Origin: Jeotgalibaca porci
GTDB taxonomy: Bacteria > Bacillota > Bacilli > Lactobacillales > Aerococcaceae
DNA length: 64,000 nucleotides
NCBI RefSeq assembly: GCF_011299095.1
Contig: NZ_CP049889.1
Coordinates: 885,501 to 949,500, forward strand
Reading direction: 5' to 3'
Shown here: positions 47,650 to 57,738 of the stretch, in pieces
Position numbering within the stretch: position 1 is the first letter of the stretch
Layout of the letters: every line of letters begins with the position of its first letter
The notes under the pieces: generated by a model
Told to the model about the DNA's origin: nothing
The model's database searches: none
The model's input: only the letters and a program-made list of their open reading frames with translations
Translations under genes and position numbers: made by a program

Positions 47650-48042
47650 ATGAATCAAGTATCTTTGATCGGACGTCTGGTCCGAAATGTCGAACTGCAG
47701 GAAATCGGTCATGGTAGTGTCGTTTGCAATAACACACTGGCTGTTAAGAGCCCACGCAAGAATGAGAACGGCCAAATGGTTGCTGATTTCATTCCAGTGG
47801 TCTTCTGGGATAAGTCGGCCCTCTTATTGCGGGACTACTGTGCGAAAGGAAATCAACTTGGCGTAAGCGGTCGAATGGTTTCCAGATCCTACGTAAACAA
47901 ACAAGAACAAACTGTTTACGTAGTCGAACTATTAGTCGAAGAATTGTTTTTCATGGAAGCTAAAAAGACAGCCGAAAATGTGACACAACCGCCACGCGTG
48001 GACACATCTACCGAAGCAGAACCTGCCGGCATGCCTTTTTAA
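47650..48042 (+). CDS. ssb: Single-stranded DNA-binding protein, short paralogue
   Basis: 130 residues. OB fold with VSLIGRLVRNVELQEIG, ADFIPVVFWDKSA and NQLGVSGRMVSRSYVNKQ. It is shorter than the replicative SSB (about 160-170) and has a short linker, but keeps an MPF tip that binds partner proteins. Such short paralogues are often used in DNA uptake (SsbB type). GAAAGGAG precedes the ATG. It stands alone. Confidence 0.85.
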   Translation: MNQVSLIGRLVRNVELQEIGHGSVVCNNTLAVKSPRKNENGQMVADFIPVVFWDKSALLLRDYCAKGNQLGVSGRMVSRSYVNKQEQTVYVVELLVEELFFMEAKKTAENVTQPPRVDTSTEAEPAGMPF

Positions 48043-48137
48043 GCTTACCAACCAGTAGTATTTTTCACCTCCTCTAGCTGTAATTTTAATCACTGTGTAT
48101 TCAGAACCCTCCTTTCAAATGATCTATGTGGATACAC

Positions 48138-48171
48138 AAAAAACGAGTCGGATTACCCCGACTCGTTTTTT
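48138..48171. terminator. Bidirectional terminator between ssb and whiA
   Basis: AAAAAACGAGTCGG pairs perfectly with CCGACTCGTTTTTT (14 bp, 6-base loop). It lies between the convergent ends at 48042 and 48184. Confidence 0.9.
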
Positions 48172-48183
48172 GTATTTGTATAG

Positions 48184-49125
48184 TTAGACCATTACTTCCT
48201 TATTACGCAGCTTATCTGCGTATTCATTAATTTTACGAATACGGTGGTTGATACCGGACTTTGAAATAATGCCGCTTGGAACCATTTCCCCGAGTTCCTT
48301 CAGACTTACATCTGGGTTCTCTAACCGTATAATTGCGATTTCACGCAATTTTACTGGTAATTTATCCAAGCCGACTGTTGCTTCGATAAACTCAATATTC
48401 TGAATTTGTCTCGTAGCAGCATCGATGGTCTTATTCATATTGGCGTTCTCACAATTCACCAAGCGATTGACTGAATTGCGCATATCACGAATAATCCGAA
48501 CATCTTCGAATTTCATCATGGCGTTATGCGCGCCAACTAGAGCCAAGAAATCGGCAATCTTCTCTGCCTCTTTCAGATAGGTAATAAACCCATTTCGGCG
48601 ATCAATCGTTCGTGCATTTAAATCGAAATGGTTCATCATTTCGCAAATATCTTTGTTGTGGTCTTCGTAATTAGAATAAATTTCCAAATGGTAGCGACTT
48701 GTCTCCGGACTATTGACCGAACCACCTGCCAAAAATGCACCGCGTAAATAGGAGCGTTCTTTTTGGTCGTTCTTCATGATTTCTTCCGAAACAGTTGTCG
48801 TGAAGGACAAACCGTCAAAGATATTCAAATCTTTTAATAGTTCTTGTACATTGCGTTTCAAACGGACAATATAAATGTTGTTCTTCTTTAATTTCATTTT
48901 GCGACGAACCAAAAGTTCTCCTTCCACTTGGTAGTGGTCTTTCAATAAGGAATACATCCGTCTGGCAATCGCAGCATTCTCAGATTGTATGTTCAAAATT
49001 AGTTTTTGATTATATATACTCACTGAACCACTCATACGAATTAAGGCGGTTAGCTCTGCTTTGGCATGTTCGCGGTGAACTTCCAATTGGGTCAGTTCTT
49101 TCTTGACATCAGAAGCATATGACAT
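48184..49125 (-). CDS. whiA: Cell-division and sporulation-type regulator WhiA
   Basis: 313 residues. The N-terminal LAGLIDADG-like domain ([25 protein letters not shown]) is degenerate at the catalytic site, as in all WhiA. The C-terminal HTH has [25 protein letters not shown]. It controls division and envelope genes in Firmicutes. Third gene of rapZ-yvcK-whiA. Confidence 0.97.
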   Translation of the reverse strand: MSYASDVKKELTQLEVHREHAKAELTALIRMSGSVSIYNQKLILNIQSENAAIARRMYSLLKDHYQVEGELLVRRKMKLKKNNIYIVRLKRNVQELLKDLNIFDGLSFTTTVSEEIMKNDQKERSYLRGAFLAGGSVNSPETSRYHLEIYSNYEDHNKDICEMMNHFDLNARTIDRRNGFITYLKEAEKIADFLALVGAHNAMMKFEDVRIIRDMRNSVNRLVNCENANMNKTIDAATRQIQNIEFIEATVGLDKLPVKLREIAIIRLENPDVSLKELGEMVPSGIISKSGINHRIRKINEYADKLRNKEVMV

Positions 49126-49158
49126 GAAACATCCTCCTTTCTTCTAATGAGTGCTTTT

Positions 49159-50172
49159 TTAGTTATGATTCAATGTTGGCATACTTGAGCTGAGGTTCAT
49201 AATTTCTTGAGCTACTTTATCACCGTCATGATAGACACCACCGTCTTTCAGATTTAAGAAATCGGCAGAGATAACGCGACAATTTTCATCACGCAAAGCT
49301 TGGAAATCGTGTGTTACCTGCAATAAATATTCTTCATCCGCTTGTTGGTTCAACACAGCATCCGGCACACGTTCCGTATTCACTAAAACGGTATTAATGA
49401 ATGGACGTCCCATATGTTTGTGGAGTACCTTAACATGATCCGCATCAGAGAAATTCTCAGTTTCACCGAGTTGCGTCATAATATTACAAATATAAACAAC
49501 TTCCGCTTTCGTCTTCAAGACAGCCTCGCCTAAATCACCAATCATCAAGTTTGGCAAAATGCTCGTATACAGACTACCCGGTCCAATTAAAATAATATCT
49601 GCTTCTTCAATAGAACGAATAACATCACGGGCAGCATGTGCCTCTCTTGTTTCATCCAACGGTTTCACATACACATAATCAATTGGCTTTCTAATTCTCC
49701 CGATTACAGACTCTCCTCTTGCTGAGGTGCCGTCTTGGTACTTCGCATACAACGTTAAAGGCTCTTCAGCTGCAGCATAAATTCTACCTTTAACAGACAT
49801 CATAGCTGATAAAAGGCGAACCGCATCGAAAACACTGCCTTTCATTTCGGCCAAAGCTGCAATGATTAAGTTCCCAATCGCATGACCTGAGAAGAAATCA
49901 TCATTGGAGTCAAAGCGATACTGGAAAATATCTTTATAAATTTCGGGAACATCCGAAAGTGCAATCATGCAGTTTCTTATATCACCGGGTGGAATAATAT
50001 TTACGTAGTCACGAATAACGCCACTACTTCCACCATCATCCGCCACTGTCACAATTGCCGTCAAGTCAACGTCGTATTGTTTCAGATTCTTCAGTATAAC
50101 TGGCAGTCCTGTCCCACCACCGATAACTACAATTCTCTTTTGGCGTTTTTTTGGTTTAGTATTCATACTCAT
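49159..50172 (-). CDS. yvcK: Gluconeogenesis factor YvcK (CofD-like, UDP-sugar binding)
   Basis: 337 residues. [20 protein letters not shown] opens the CofD-like fold; [28 protein letters not shown] and [14 protein letters not shown] are family motifs. YvcK binds UDP-GlcNAc and links carbon metabolism to wall synthesis. The start overlaps the rapZ stop by 4 bases. Confidence 0.96.
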   Translation of the reverse strand: MSMNTKPKKRQKRIVVIGGGTGLPVILKNLKQYDVDLTAIVTVADDGGSSGVIRDYVNIIPPGDIRNCMIALSDVPEIYKDIFQYRFDSNDDFFSGHAIGNLIIAALAEMKGSVFDAVRLLSAMMSVKGRIYAAAEEPLTLYAKYQDGTSARGESVIGRIRKPIDYVYVKPLDETREAHAARDVIRSIEEADIILIGPGSLYTSILPNLMIGDLGEAVLKTKAEVVYICNIMTQLGETENFSDADHVKVLHKHMGRPFINTVLVNTERVPDAVLNQQADEEYLLQVTHDFQALRDENCRVISADFLNLKDGGVYHDGDKVAQEIMNLSSSMPTLNHN

Positions 50173-51059
50173 GAGCGATTTACCGTCTCTTTCCGTTTCC
50201 CTTTATCCCGGTGTGAGATGTTAACAGGGTAACCGTCATTTTTTAAGTGTGCACCTACACGTTCCGCTAATGCGACTGAACGGTGTTGGCCACCTGTACA
50301 ACCAATTGCAATGGTTAAACTGGATTTCCCTTCGCGTTTATATCCTGGCGTAATCGTATCCAGCAAATCGATAAACTTCCGATAGAAAGCTTCTGTTTCA
50401 GGCTGTTGCATCACATAATCATAAACGGGTTTATCCATTCCTGTTAAAGGTCTTAATTCATCAATATAATGCGGGTTCGGTAAGAAACGAACATCCATAA
50501 TGATATCAGCATCAATCGGCGCGCTAAATTTGAAGCCAAAAGAAACAACCTCAATATGAAACAATTGCTGCTCCTCATTCTGAAAACGTTCCAAAATTAA
50601 TTCACGAAGTTGCCGTGGTGAAGTATGGCTGGTATCCAAAATCCATTGCGCACGGCTACGCATATTCGCAAGCAAATCGCGTTCGCGGCGAATACCATCT
50701 GTAATGGTGCCGGATCCTTGTGCCATCGGATGATTCCGACGTGTTTCTTTATAACGTGATACAAGTGCATCGTCTGAAGCATCCAAATAAATCGTTTTTG
50801 TCGTCACAAAAGAAGTGTTATCCAGATTACCGATTCCTGACAAAATTTCGTCAAAAAACGCTCTAGAACGCAAATCGATGACTAGACAAACTTTAGTAAT
50901 TTTTCCGGACTCTTTTACAAGCTCCCAGAATTTTGGCAACAAACTCGGTGGCATATTATCCACACAAAAATATCCTAAATCCTCAAATGTTTGTAACACG
51001 ACGGTTTTACCTGCCCCACTCATACCTGTTATTATTACAAGTTCTAATGTATCTGCCAT
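50169..51059 (-). CDS. rapZ: RNase adapter/nucleotide-binding protein RapZ (YvcJ)
   Basis: 296 residues. Walker A GMSGAGKT (12-19); Walker B-like [11 protein letters not shown]-terminal domain with the [16 protein letters not shown] signature. In E. coli the family steers small-RNA turnover that senses GlcN6P; in Bacillus the homologue acts in competence. First gene of rapZ-yvcK-whiA. Confidence 0.96.
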   Translation of the reverse strand: MADTLELVIITGMSGAGKTVVLQTFEDLGYFCVDNMPPSLLPKFWELVKESGKITKVCLVIDLRSRAFFDEILSGIGNLDNTSFVTTKTIYLDASDDALVSRYKETRRNHPMAQGSGTITDGIRRERDLLANMRSRAQWILDTSHTSPRQLRELILERFQNEEQQLFHIEVVSFGFKFSAPIDADIIMDVRFLPNPHYIDELRPLTGMDKPVYDYVMQQPETEAFYRKFIDLLDTITPGYKREGKSSLTIAIGCTGGQHRSVALAERVGAHLKNDGYPVNISHRDKGKRKETVNRS

Positions 51060-51091
51060 CCTTGCATATCCTCCTCTTTGATTCTTTCAAC

Positions 51092-51122
51092 ATTATATCA
51101 CACCGGGCGTGTCATATGTAAA
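51092..51122 (-). promoter_or_regulatory. Probable promoter of rapZ-yvcK-whiA
   Basis: TATAAT (51097-51092) with TTTACA (51122-51117) 19 bases upstream; the spacing is longer than usual. Confidence 0.5.
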
Positions 51123-51149
51123 CTTTATAGTGAAAGTTATAGCAAGTGG

Positions 51150-51299
51150 TTTTACCGGCGTACACGTTTTTGTAAAGCGCTGAAAGCCGGTAAAAAAGAA
51201 AAAATACCGGCTTTCAGACTTACGAGTATCGCTGGACGCCGGTAAAATCATCTAATTACCGGCATACACCCTATAGTTAATGGCTGAAAGCCGGTGTAT
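51150..51299. repeat. Nested inverted and direct repeats around ACCGGC/GCCGGT
   Basis: TTTTACCGGCGT (51150-51161) is an exact inverted copy of 51236-51247. Inside it, CTGAAAGCCGGTA (51180-51192) pairs exactly with 51205-51217. GCTGAAAGCCGGT occurs twice in direct orientation (51179 and 51284). ATACACC (51264-51270) pairs with GGTGTAT (51293-51299). The block lies between the pgcA terminator and the rapZ promoter, where no transcript is expected. Confidence 0.85.
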
Positions 51300-51321
51300 T
51301 TATCATTCTGCCAACAAAAAA

Positions 51322-51350
51322 AGAAACGCAACAAATTCCGTTGCGTTTCT
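51322..51350 (-). terminator. Terminator of pgcA
   Basis: AGAAACGCAAC pairs perfectly with GTTGCGTTTCT (11 bp, 7-base loop), with TTTTTTTG following on the minus strand. Confidence 0.88.
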
Positions 51351-51355
51351 CATTT

Positions 51356-53083
51356 TTATTCTCCTGTTAGAGCATGGATTGCTTCTTCAAATTTACTTAC
51401 TTTTTCATCTACAGCTTGGCCTGTGTCAGCTTTTGCTCCAATGTAAAACTTAATCTTTGGTTCTGTTCCACTTGGACGGATTGCGATCCAACTACCGTCT
51501 TCTAATTTGTATTTCAATACATTTGAACTTGGCATAGCAATTGACTCATTTGTCCCATCTGCGAACGTTTTTGTTTGTGTATGGAAGTCTTCAATTTCCG
51601 TAACAGCAATTCCCGCAAAGTCAGTTGGTGCATTTTCACGGAATTTCGCCATCAACGCTTTAATTTTTTCTGCTCCCGTTAAACCGCTCATTGTTACCGA
51701 AATTGTTTTTTCTTGGTAATAGCCATGTTCTTCATATAGCTCTACTAAACCATCATAAAGCGTCTGCCCTTTTTTCTTATAATAAGCCGCAACTTCAGCT
51801 ATTAATACCAAAGCTTGAATAGCATCTTTATCACGAACGAACGGCTGTACTAAGTAGCCGTAACTCTCTTCAAATCCGAATTGGAATGTTTGGCTGCCGT
51901 CTTCTTCGTATTGCTTGATTTTCTCTGCAATAAATTTGAATCCAGTCAGAACATCCACCATTTTCGCACCATATGATTCCGCAATAACAGTTGGGAACTC
52001 ACTAGACACGATCGATTTTAATACGACAGCATTGTCAGGTAATTGATTTGCTTCTTTTTTAGCTAGCAAGAGATAATTAACCATTAAAGATGCAATCTGA
52101 TTTCCTGTTAACACCTCATACGAACCATCACTCTTACGAATAGCTGCACCGAGTCGATCCGCATCCGGATCTGTCGCAACTAAAATATCCGCACCGATTT
52201 CTTTTCCTAATTTCTCAGCATATTCGAAAGCACCCGCATCTTCAGGGTTTGGCGATTTAACAGTTGGGAAATCTGAATCTGCTTCCGCCTGCTCAGGTAC
52301 CAAGGTAAAGTTTTCGAAACCGGCATTTTTAAGCGCGCGTTCGCCTAACATTTTTCCAGTTCCATGTAGCGGTGTAAATACAAGCGACATTTCTTTACTC
52401 ATTTCTGAAATAAGGGCTTGATCCACTGTTACTGTCTTCACTTCTTCTAGATAAATGCGGTCGACTTCTTCACCAATCATATGTAGAAGACCTGATTTCT
52501 CTAACTCTTCATCACTTAACACTGCAATATCCAATGGTGAATCAATTGCGCGAATGAAATCAGTCAAAGCAGCTGCATCGTCCGGTGGCATTTGCCCACC
52601 ATCTTCTCCATAAACTTTGTACCCATTATATTCCGCAGGGTTATGACTGGCTGTAATCATGATTCCTGTTAAGGCATTTAGATGACGAACTGCGAAAGAT
52701 AGTTCTGGAGTGGGACGTAATGCTTCAAATACATAGGCTGGAATGCCGTGAGCAGCTAATGTTTTGGCAGATTCCATTGCGAACTCCGGAGACATCCGTC
52801 TTGAATCGTAGGCAATTGCAACGCCACGCTTCTTTTCTTCTTCTCCCTTTGATTCCATCAAACGTGCCAAGCCTTCCGTTGCCTGGCGAACTGTATAGAT
52901 ATTCATACGATTGATTCCGGCTCCCAGAACACCACGCATTCCTGCAGTACCAAATTCTAATGGTGCAAAGAACGCATCTTTGATTTGTTCCTCGTTCCCA
53001 TCAAGTTTGCTTAAATCTGTCTGTAGCTGTACGTCTAAATCTTTGTGCGCTTTCCAAGTTTCATAAGTTTGCATGTAGCTCAT
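51356..53083 (-). CDS. pgcA: Phosphoglucomutase/phosphomannomutase
   Basis: 575 residues from the ATG at 53083, spaced 7 bases from GGAGG; an ATG two codons earlier overlaps that site. It interconverts glucose-6-P and glucose-1-P, feeding GalU. The phosphoserine loop is GIMITASHNPAEYNGYKVY, the metal loop ATDPDADRLG, the sugar loop GFEESYGYL and the phosphate-binding loop IRPSGTEPKIKFY. It is the long (about 575-residue) bacterial type. Confidence 0.95.
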   Translation of the reverse strand: MSYMQTYETWKAHKDLDVQLQTDLSKLDGNEEQIKDAFFAPLEFGTAGMRGVLGAGINRMNIYTVRQATEGLARLMESKGEEEKKRGVAIAYDSRRMSPEFAMESAKTLAAHGIPAYVFEALRPTPELSFAVRHLNALTGIMITASHNPAEYNGYKVYGEDGGQMPPDDAAALTDFIRAIDSPLDIAVLSDEELEKSGLLHMIGEEVDRIYLEEVKTVTVDQALISEMSKEMSLVFTPLHGTGKMLGERALKNAGFENFTLVPEQAEADSDFPTVKSPNPEDAGAFEYAEKLGKEIGADILVATDPDADRLGAAIRKSDGSYEVLTGNQIASLMVNYLLLAKKEANQLPDNAVVLKSIVSSEFPTVIAESYGAKMVDVLTGFKFIAEKIKQYEEDGSQTFQFGFEESYGYLVQPFVRDKDAIQALVLIAEVAAYYKKKGQTLYDGLVELYEEHGYYQEKTISVTMSGLTGAEKIKALMAKFRENAPTDFAGIAVTEIEDFHTQTKTFADGTNESIAMPSSNVLKYKLEDGSWIAIRPSGTEPKIKFYIGAKADTGQAVDEKVSKFEEAIHALTGE

Positions 53084-53231
53084 TTCCATACCTCCATCAA
53101 TTCACTTTTCTTTTATTATATCACTATTTTAGTATTCTTCGAGCCTCAACCGTTAATAACTTATGTAACATATTCTCACACGTTATGTTAGAATATGATT
53201 AAAATAATATTGCTCTCTCTTCGCTTTTGCA

Positions 53232-53260
53232 TTGACACCACGATAACACGATGGTATTCT
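53232..53260 (+). promoter_or_regulatory. Promoter of the amino-acid binding-protein gene
   Basis: TTGACA (53232-53237), 17-base spacer, TATTCT (53255-53260). It gives a leader of about 78 bases. Confidence 0.75.
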
Positions 53261-53344
53261 TTAAAAACAAATCTACTTCAACTCATATGCACCGCTAGTC
53301 ATGTTACATTAAATAACAAACATTATCTCTAGGAGGAATTATCA

Positions 53345-54127
53345 ATGAAACATAAAAAAATATTTGGAATTTCCACACTTCTTTTTGCAGCATCTTTTCT
53401 AGTAGCTTGTAGTTCCGATGACTCAAATACAGCTGAATCAAGTGCTGATTCTGGCGCAGATACTTATATTATTGGAACAGATACAACTTTTGCACCTTTT
53501 GAATTTGAGAATGACAATGGTGATTTCGTAGGGATTGATATTGATTTACTGGCAGCTATTGCAGAAGATCAAGGTTTTGAATATGAACTACGTACGTTGG
53601 GATTCAACGCTTCTGTTACAGCTTTGGAAGCAGGTCAAGTAGACGGTGTGATCGCGGGTATGTCCATTACTGATGATCGTTCGAAGAAATATGACTTCTC
53701 TGATGCTTACTACCAATCTGCTACAGGTGTAGGTGTGAACCCAACTTCTGGTATTACAAGCTTGGAAGATTTGGAAGGCGAGCAAGTCGTTGCTAAAACA
53801 GGAACAGAAGGTTCTGTATATGCAGAGAGCATTAAAGATGAATATGGCTTCACTGTAAAATACGTTGAAGATTCATCAACAATGTACCAAGACGTATTAA
53901 CTGGAAACTCTGCCGCAGCTTTCGAGGACTTCGCCGTTATTCAATATGAAATAACGCGTGGAATGGGTCTGGAAGTTATCCACGAATCTGAAGGTGCTTC
54001 AGAGTACGCATTCGCTACAATGAAAGACAAACAACCTGAATTAGTAGAAATGTTCAATGCTGGCTTGAAAAACTTGAGAGACAGTGGCAAGTATGACGAA
54101 ATCCTAGCAGAGTACTTAGGTGAATAA
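53345..54127 (+). CDS. Amino-acid ABC transporter substrate-binding lipoprotein (SBP family 3)
   Basis: 260 residues. Lipobox FLVAC22 after a signal peptide. Family-3 motifs are GTDTTFAPFEFENDNGDFVGIDIDL, GQVDGVIAGMSITDDRSKKYDFSDAYY and VVAKTGTEGSVYA; the arginine in DRSKKYDFS typically holds the ligand carboxylate. Probable ligand is a polar or basic amino acid such as glutamine or histidine. AGGAGG precedes the ATG. The matching permease is at 54974 on the other strand and no ATPase gene is adjacent. Confidence 0.92.
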   Translation: MKHKKIFGISTLLFAASFLVACSSDDSNTAESSADSGADTYIIGTDTTFAPFEFENDNGDFVGIDIDLLAAIAEDQGFEYELRTLGFNASVTALEAGQVDGVIAGMSITDDRSKKYDFSDAYYQSATGVGVNPTSGITSLEDLEGEQVVAKTGTEGSVYAESIKDEYGFTVKYVEDSSTMYQDVLTGNSAAAFEDFAVIQYEITRGMGLEVIHESEGASEYAFATMKDKQPELVEMFNAGLKNLRDSGKYDEILAEYLGE

Positions 54128-54137
54128 TTATTAAATA

Positions 54138-54180
54138 AAAAGCGATTAGCCTCTATATTAATTAGAGCTAACCGCTTTTG
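54138..54180 (+). terminator. Terminator of the binding-protein gene
   Basis: AAAAGCG-A-TTAGC...CTCT pairs with AGAGCTAACCGCTTTT with minor bulges, followed by TGTTTTTG. It lies 10 bases after the stop. Confidence 0.75.
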
Positions 54181-54247
54181 TTTTTGAGTTATCAAATGTT
54201 TCAAAGAAAGAAGAAAAATTTTATTTCACAGAAACGAGGTATTATCT

Positions 54248-54871
54248 ATGCAAAATTTATACTTTGTTCGTCATGGCCAAACGCACTTAAATGCAACCGA
54301 CCATGTTCAAGGAGGCGATATTGACTCTCCTTTACTAGAAAAAAGTATTGAAGATGCGCGTAAAACGGGTTTGTTCTTAAAGAATACCGCAATTTCCCGC
54401 GCCATTACTAGCCCACAACTTCGCGCACATAATACTGCTACATATATTTTGAGTGCATTTGAAAATGACATCCCTTTAGAAACAGACTCCAGACTCAAGG
54501 AATTCAGATACGGCAGCTGGGAGGGCCTGCATATTCCTACTTTAGCAGAGAAATATCCTGAAACATTTCGTCATTTACGCGAAGAACCAGACAAATATAA
54601 TCCCGTCCAATTCGGTGGTGAAACATATCCGGAACTAATTAAGCGTGGTACAGAATCTGTTTTATACCATGCGAATAGATACCCCAATGAAGATTTGTTA
54701 TTTGTAGGGCATAGTATCCTGTGGACCGCCACGCTCCTATCTCTACTCAATTTTGAGATTAAAGACATTCGTTCACAGTCACCATTGGGGAATACTAGCA
54801 TTTCTAAGCTCGTCAAGCTGGATAACACAATTAAATTGGACACCTGGAATTATCTTGAGCACTTAAGATAA
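54248..54871 (+). CDS. Histidine phosphatase family protein (phosphoglycerate-mutase-like)
   Basis: 207 residues. YFVRHGQTHLNA carries the catalytic RHG (H9); ITSPQLRAHNTA and the second histidine in LLFVGHSILWTATLL complete the site, with the acid in RLKEFRYGSWEG. These are cofactor-dependent phosphatases or mutases of small phosphorylated molecules; the substrate is not known. It lies 120 bases downstream of the binding-protein gene with a terminator between. Confidence 0.88.
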   Translation: MQNLYFVRHGQTHLNATDHVQGGDIDSPLLEKSIEDARKTGLFLKNTAISRAITSPQLRAHNTATYILSAFENDIPLETDSRLKEFRYGSWEGLHIPTLAEKYPETFRHLREEPDKYNPVQFGGETYPELIKRGTESVLYHANRYPNEDLLFVGHSILWTATLLSLLNFEIKDIRSQSPLGNTSISKLVKLDNTIKLDTWNYLEHLR

Positions 54872-54915
54872 ATTTTTTAATAGCTTTTTCGGTTCATAGA
54901 CCGTAAGTTACCAAC

Positions 54916-54964
54916 AAAAAAAGAAGCGCTTGAGACAGTCCCTATCTGTCCCAAGCGCTTCTTA
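54916..54964. terminator. Bidirectional terminator between the phosphatase and permease genes
   Basis: AAGAAGCGCTTG pairs with CAAGCGCTTCTT and an inner GACAG/CTGTC, A-run before and a short T-run after. It lies between the convergent genes. Confidence 0.85.
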
Positions 54965-54973
54965 CATTATGTA

Positions 54974-55633
54974 TTATCTCTTACTTTTAGAAACTTTCTC
55001 TTCAACTTTATTCGCAATAATAGTCAAAATTGAAATAACGATTAAATAATAAATCGCAACAATAGACCACATTCGGATGGTTTCCATATTGTTGGCGGTA
55101 ATAATCTTTCCGTTCATCGTCAATTCACGCACACCAATAACGGATAATAATGAGGTGTCTTTCAACGTAATAATGAACTGGTTGATTAATGACGGCAACA
55201 TTGTCCGCAATGCTTGCGGCAACACGACTTTCGCCATAGATTTATTATACGGAAGTCCTAAGCTCCGTGCAGCTTCCATTTGACCAGGATCAATAGATTC
55301 AATCCCACCACGGACGATTTCGGCAATGTACGCTCCCGCATTCAGGCTCATCGTAATAATTCCTGCTTGCCATTCGGTTAATTTCATTCCTGTTGCCATT
55401 GGGATACCAAAATACACAAAGTAAATTTGTACCAATAAAGGTGTCCCACGAATAATCCAAATGTATGCATTAGACAGAGACTGTAAAAATTTATTCCGAG
55501 ATACTTTCATCAATCCAAAGACAATACCTAGAATGAGACCGAAAAATAAAGAAAATAGCGTTATTTGAACCGTTTGCCACATGGCATCCATAAAGGATGG
55601 AAAATGATCAACCAATAATTCAAAAAATAACAT
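54974..55633 (-). CDS. Amino-acid ABC transporter permease (His/Glu/Gln/Arg/opine type)
   Basis: 219 residues with five helices. Motifs are MWQTVQITLFSLFFGLILGIVFGLM, WIIRGTPLLVQIYFVYFG and the EAA loop EIVRGGIESIDPGQMEAARSLGLPYNKSM. It should pair with the family-3 binding protein at 53345 and an ATPase encoded elsewhere. It is transcribed alone. Confidence 0.93.
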   Translation of the reverse strand: MLFFELLVDHFPSFMDAMWQTVQITLFSLFFGLILGIVFGLMKVSRNKFLQSLSNAYIWIIRGTPLLVQIYFVYFGIPMATGMKLTEWQAGIITMSLNAGAYIAEIVRGGIESIDPGQMEAARSLGLPYNKSMAKVVLPQALRTMLPSLINQFIITLKDTSLLSVIGVRELTMNGKIITANNMETIRMWSIVAIYYLIVISILTIIANKVEEKVSKSKR

Positions 55634-55795
55634 TTTTCATCATCCTATCTTTTTATATAAGAAAAACACAAAATAAAAAAAGCATCATTATGTGCTTCAT
55701 CTAAAAATAATGCGTACTTACTTATAGTTTTGTATTTGTATTAGAATAGCACACACGCCTAGGGACGTCAACATTTTGGAAACATCAGAGTCAAG

Positions 55796-55836
55796 AAAAC
55801 CTGCCCACGACTAGCTTTTCTAGCGGTGGACAGGTT
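55796..55836 (-). terminator. Terminator of the trxB gene
   Basis: On the minus strand, AACCTGTCCAC-CG-CTAG pairs with CTAG-TCG-TGGGCAGGTT, followed by TTCTTGAC. It lies 5 bases after the stop. Confidence 0.75.
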
Positions 55837-55840
55837 CATA

Positions 55841-56788
55841 TTATTTCGTTTCGTTTGCTTCGTTCCAAGCTTCCACATAGGTGAAGGCACGATTACCAGC
55901 TTCAGCACCGTCGCCGACAGCTGTCGTAATTTGACGTAATGATTTTTTACGCACGTCACCAACTGCAAAAATTCCCGGTACAGTTGTCTCCATGTATTCG
56001 TTGGTCAAAATCCAGCCTTCTTCGTCGGTAATATCCAAATCAACAAACGCATCTGTTTGTGGCAAGATACCCACATATACGAACACACCGTCCGCTGCGT
56101 GTACATCTACTTCGCCGGTCTTCATGTTCTTCACAGCAACTCCGGTTACTTTAGTGCCGTCTCCTTCAATTCCTTCAACAACCGTATCCCAAACGAAATC
56201 AACTTTTTCGTTCTTAAAGGCACGGTCTTGCAAGATTTTCTGAGCACGCAATTCATCACGACGGTGAACAATATCAACATTCGCGAATTGTGTTAAATAA
56301 GTACCTTCTTCAACGGCAGAATCCCCGCCACCAACAACAACTAATTCTTTATTACGGAAGAATGCCCCATCACATACTGCACAGTAGGAAACGCCACGTC
56401 CGGCGTACTCTTCCTCGCCCGGTACATTTAACTTCCGGTGTTGCGAGCCAGTCGCAATAATAACGGACTTCGTTTTGTATGTTTTTTTACCCGCTTCAAT
56501 AATATGGTAATGGCCCTCTTGTTTGATACCTTTTACATCGCCATAAGTATGTTCAGCACCAAAGCGCATTGAACTATTATACATTTTATCCGCTAATTCT
56601 GGTCCCAAAATGGAGTCATAACCTGGATAGTTTTCTACTTCCGCTGTATTAATTAATTCTCCTCCTGGAACGCCTCTTTCTAAAATAAGCGTCTTTAAGT
56701 TCGAACGAGATGCATACAGTGCTGCTGTCATCCCACCAGGCCCTGCCCCGATGATGACAACATCGTAAATTTTTTCTGTTTGTTCCAT
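55841..56788 (-). CDS. trxB: Thioredoxin-disulfide reductase
   Basis: 315 residues. FAD motif VVIIGAGPGGMTAALYASRS, redox cysteines C136-A-V-C139 and NADPH motif VVVGGGDSAVEEGTYL. The C-terminal flavin segment is GIFAVGDVRKKSLRQITTA. It reduces thioredoxin with NADPH. AAGGAGAG precedes the ATG; it follows galU by 61 bases. Confidence 0.97.
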   Translation of the reverse strand: MEQTEKIYDVVIIGAGPGGMTAALYASRSNLKTLILERGVPGGELINTAEVENYPGYDSILGPELADKMYNSSMRFGAEHTYGDVKGIKQEGHYHIIEAGKKTYKTKSVIIATGSQHRKLNVPGEEEYAGRGVSYCAVCDGAFFRNKELVVVGGGDSAVEEGTYLTQFANVDIVHRRDELRAQKILQDRAFKNEKVDFVWDTVVEGIEGDGTKVTGVAVKNMKTGEVDVHAADGVFVYVGILPQTDAFVDLDITDEEGWILTNEYMETTVPGIFAVGDVRKKSLRQITTAVGDGAEAGNRAFTYVEAWNEANETK

Positions 56789-56849
56789 GGTTTTCTCTCC
56801 TTCTTACTAATGTTTTCCTCTTAATTATACAGAGGTCAACGTCTTTAAG

Positions 56850-57737
56850 CTATTTTTCTGTTTGTTCCAAACTTTCGCCCAACGCGATAATATAATCTTT
56901 TAATTTATCTTTCATTTCTGGGTGTTGTAGTCCGTAAGTAATACTTGTTGCCAAGAAACCAAACTTGTCACCAACGTCGAAACGTTGTCCTTTGAAGTTT
57001 TTCGCAAATACGCGTTGTGTTTTATTCAACGTATCGATTGCATCAGTCAACTGGATTTCGCCGCCTGCTCCTGCTTCTTGATTTTCAAGAATTTCGAAAA
57101 TCTCCGGAGTTAGGAGGTAACGCCCAATAATCGCGTAGTTACTTGGTGCGTCTTCTGGTTTAGGTTTCTCAACAAAACGGCGCACATTCAATAGGCCTTC
57201 TTCCAATTGGTTATCAGGATCGATAATGCCGTACTTGGATGTTTCTTCGTGTGGCACTTCCATAACAGCGATTGTAGAAGCATAGGTGCGTTCGTATCCT
57301 TCTATCAGTTGACGTGTCAACGGCACTTCATCTTTCATCAAATCGTCGCCCAACATAACCACAAATGGCTCGTCGCCAACGAATGCTTTGGCTTGTAAAA
57401 CGGCATGACCCAAGCCCAATGGGTACGATTGACGAACGAAATGAATCCGAATACCGGTTGTTTCTTGCACAAGCTTCAACAAATCGTCTTTGCCTTTGTC
57501 ACGCAAGTTTGTTTCCAATTCAATATTGGAGTCAAAATGGTCTTCGATCGGACGCTTACTTTTTCCGGTAACAATTAAAATATCCTCGATCCCTGATTCA
57601 ATTGCTTCTTCTACAATGAATTGGATGGTTGGTTTATCAACAATTGGCAACATTTCTTTTGCCATTGCTTTTGTTGCAGGTAAAAAACGTGTTCCAAATC
57701 CCGCTGCCGGGATAACTGCCTTTTTAACTTTTTTCAC
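56850..57737 (-). CDS. galU: UTP-glucose-1-phosphate uridylyltransferase
   Basis: 295 residues, GTG start one base after the gpsA stop. Nucleotide-binding [27 protein letters not shown], then [23 protein letters not shown] and [12 protein letters not shown]. It makes UDP-glucose for glycolipids and wall polymers, downstream of PgcA. Confidence 0.96.
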   Translation of the reverse strand: MKKVKKAVIPAAGFGTRFLPATKAMAKEMLPIVDKPTIQFIVEEAIESGIEDILIVTGKSKRPIEDHFDSNIELETNLRDKGKDDLLKLVQETTGIRIHFVRQSYPLGLGHAVLQAKAFVGDEPFVVMLGDDLMKDEVPLTRQLIEGYERTYASTIAVMEVPHEETSKYGIIDPDNQLEEGLLNVRRFVEKPKPEDAPSNYAIIGRYLLTPEIFEILENQEAGAGGEIQLTDAIDTLNKTQRVFAKNFKGQRFDVGDKFGFLATSITYGLQHPEMKDKLKDYIIALGESLEQTEK

Positions 57738-57738
57738 G

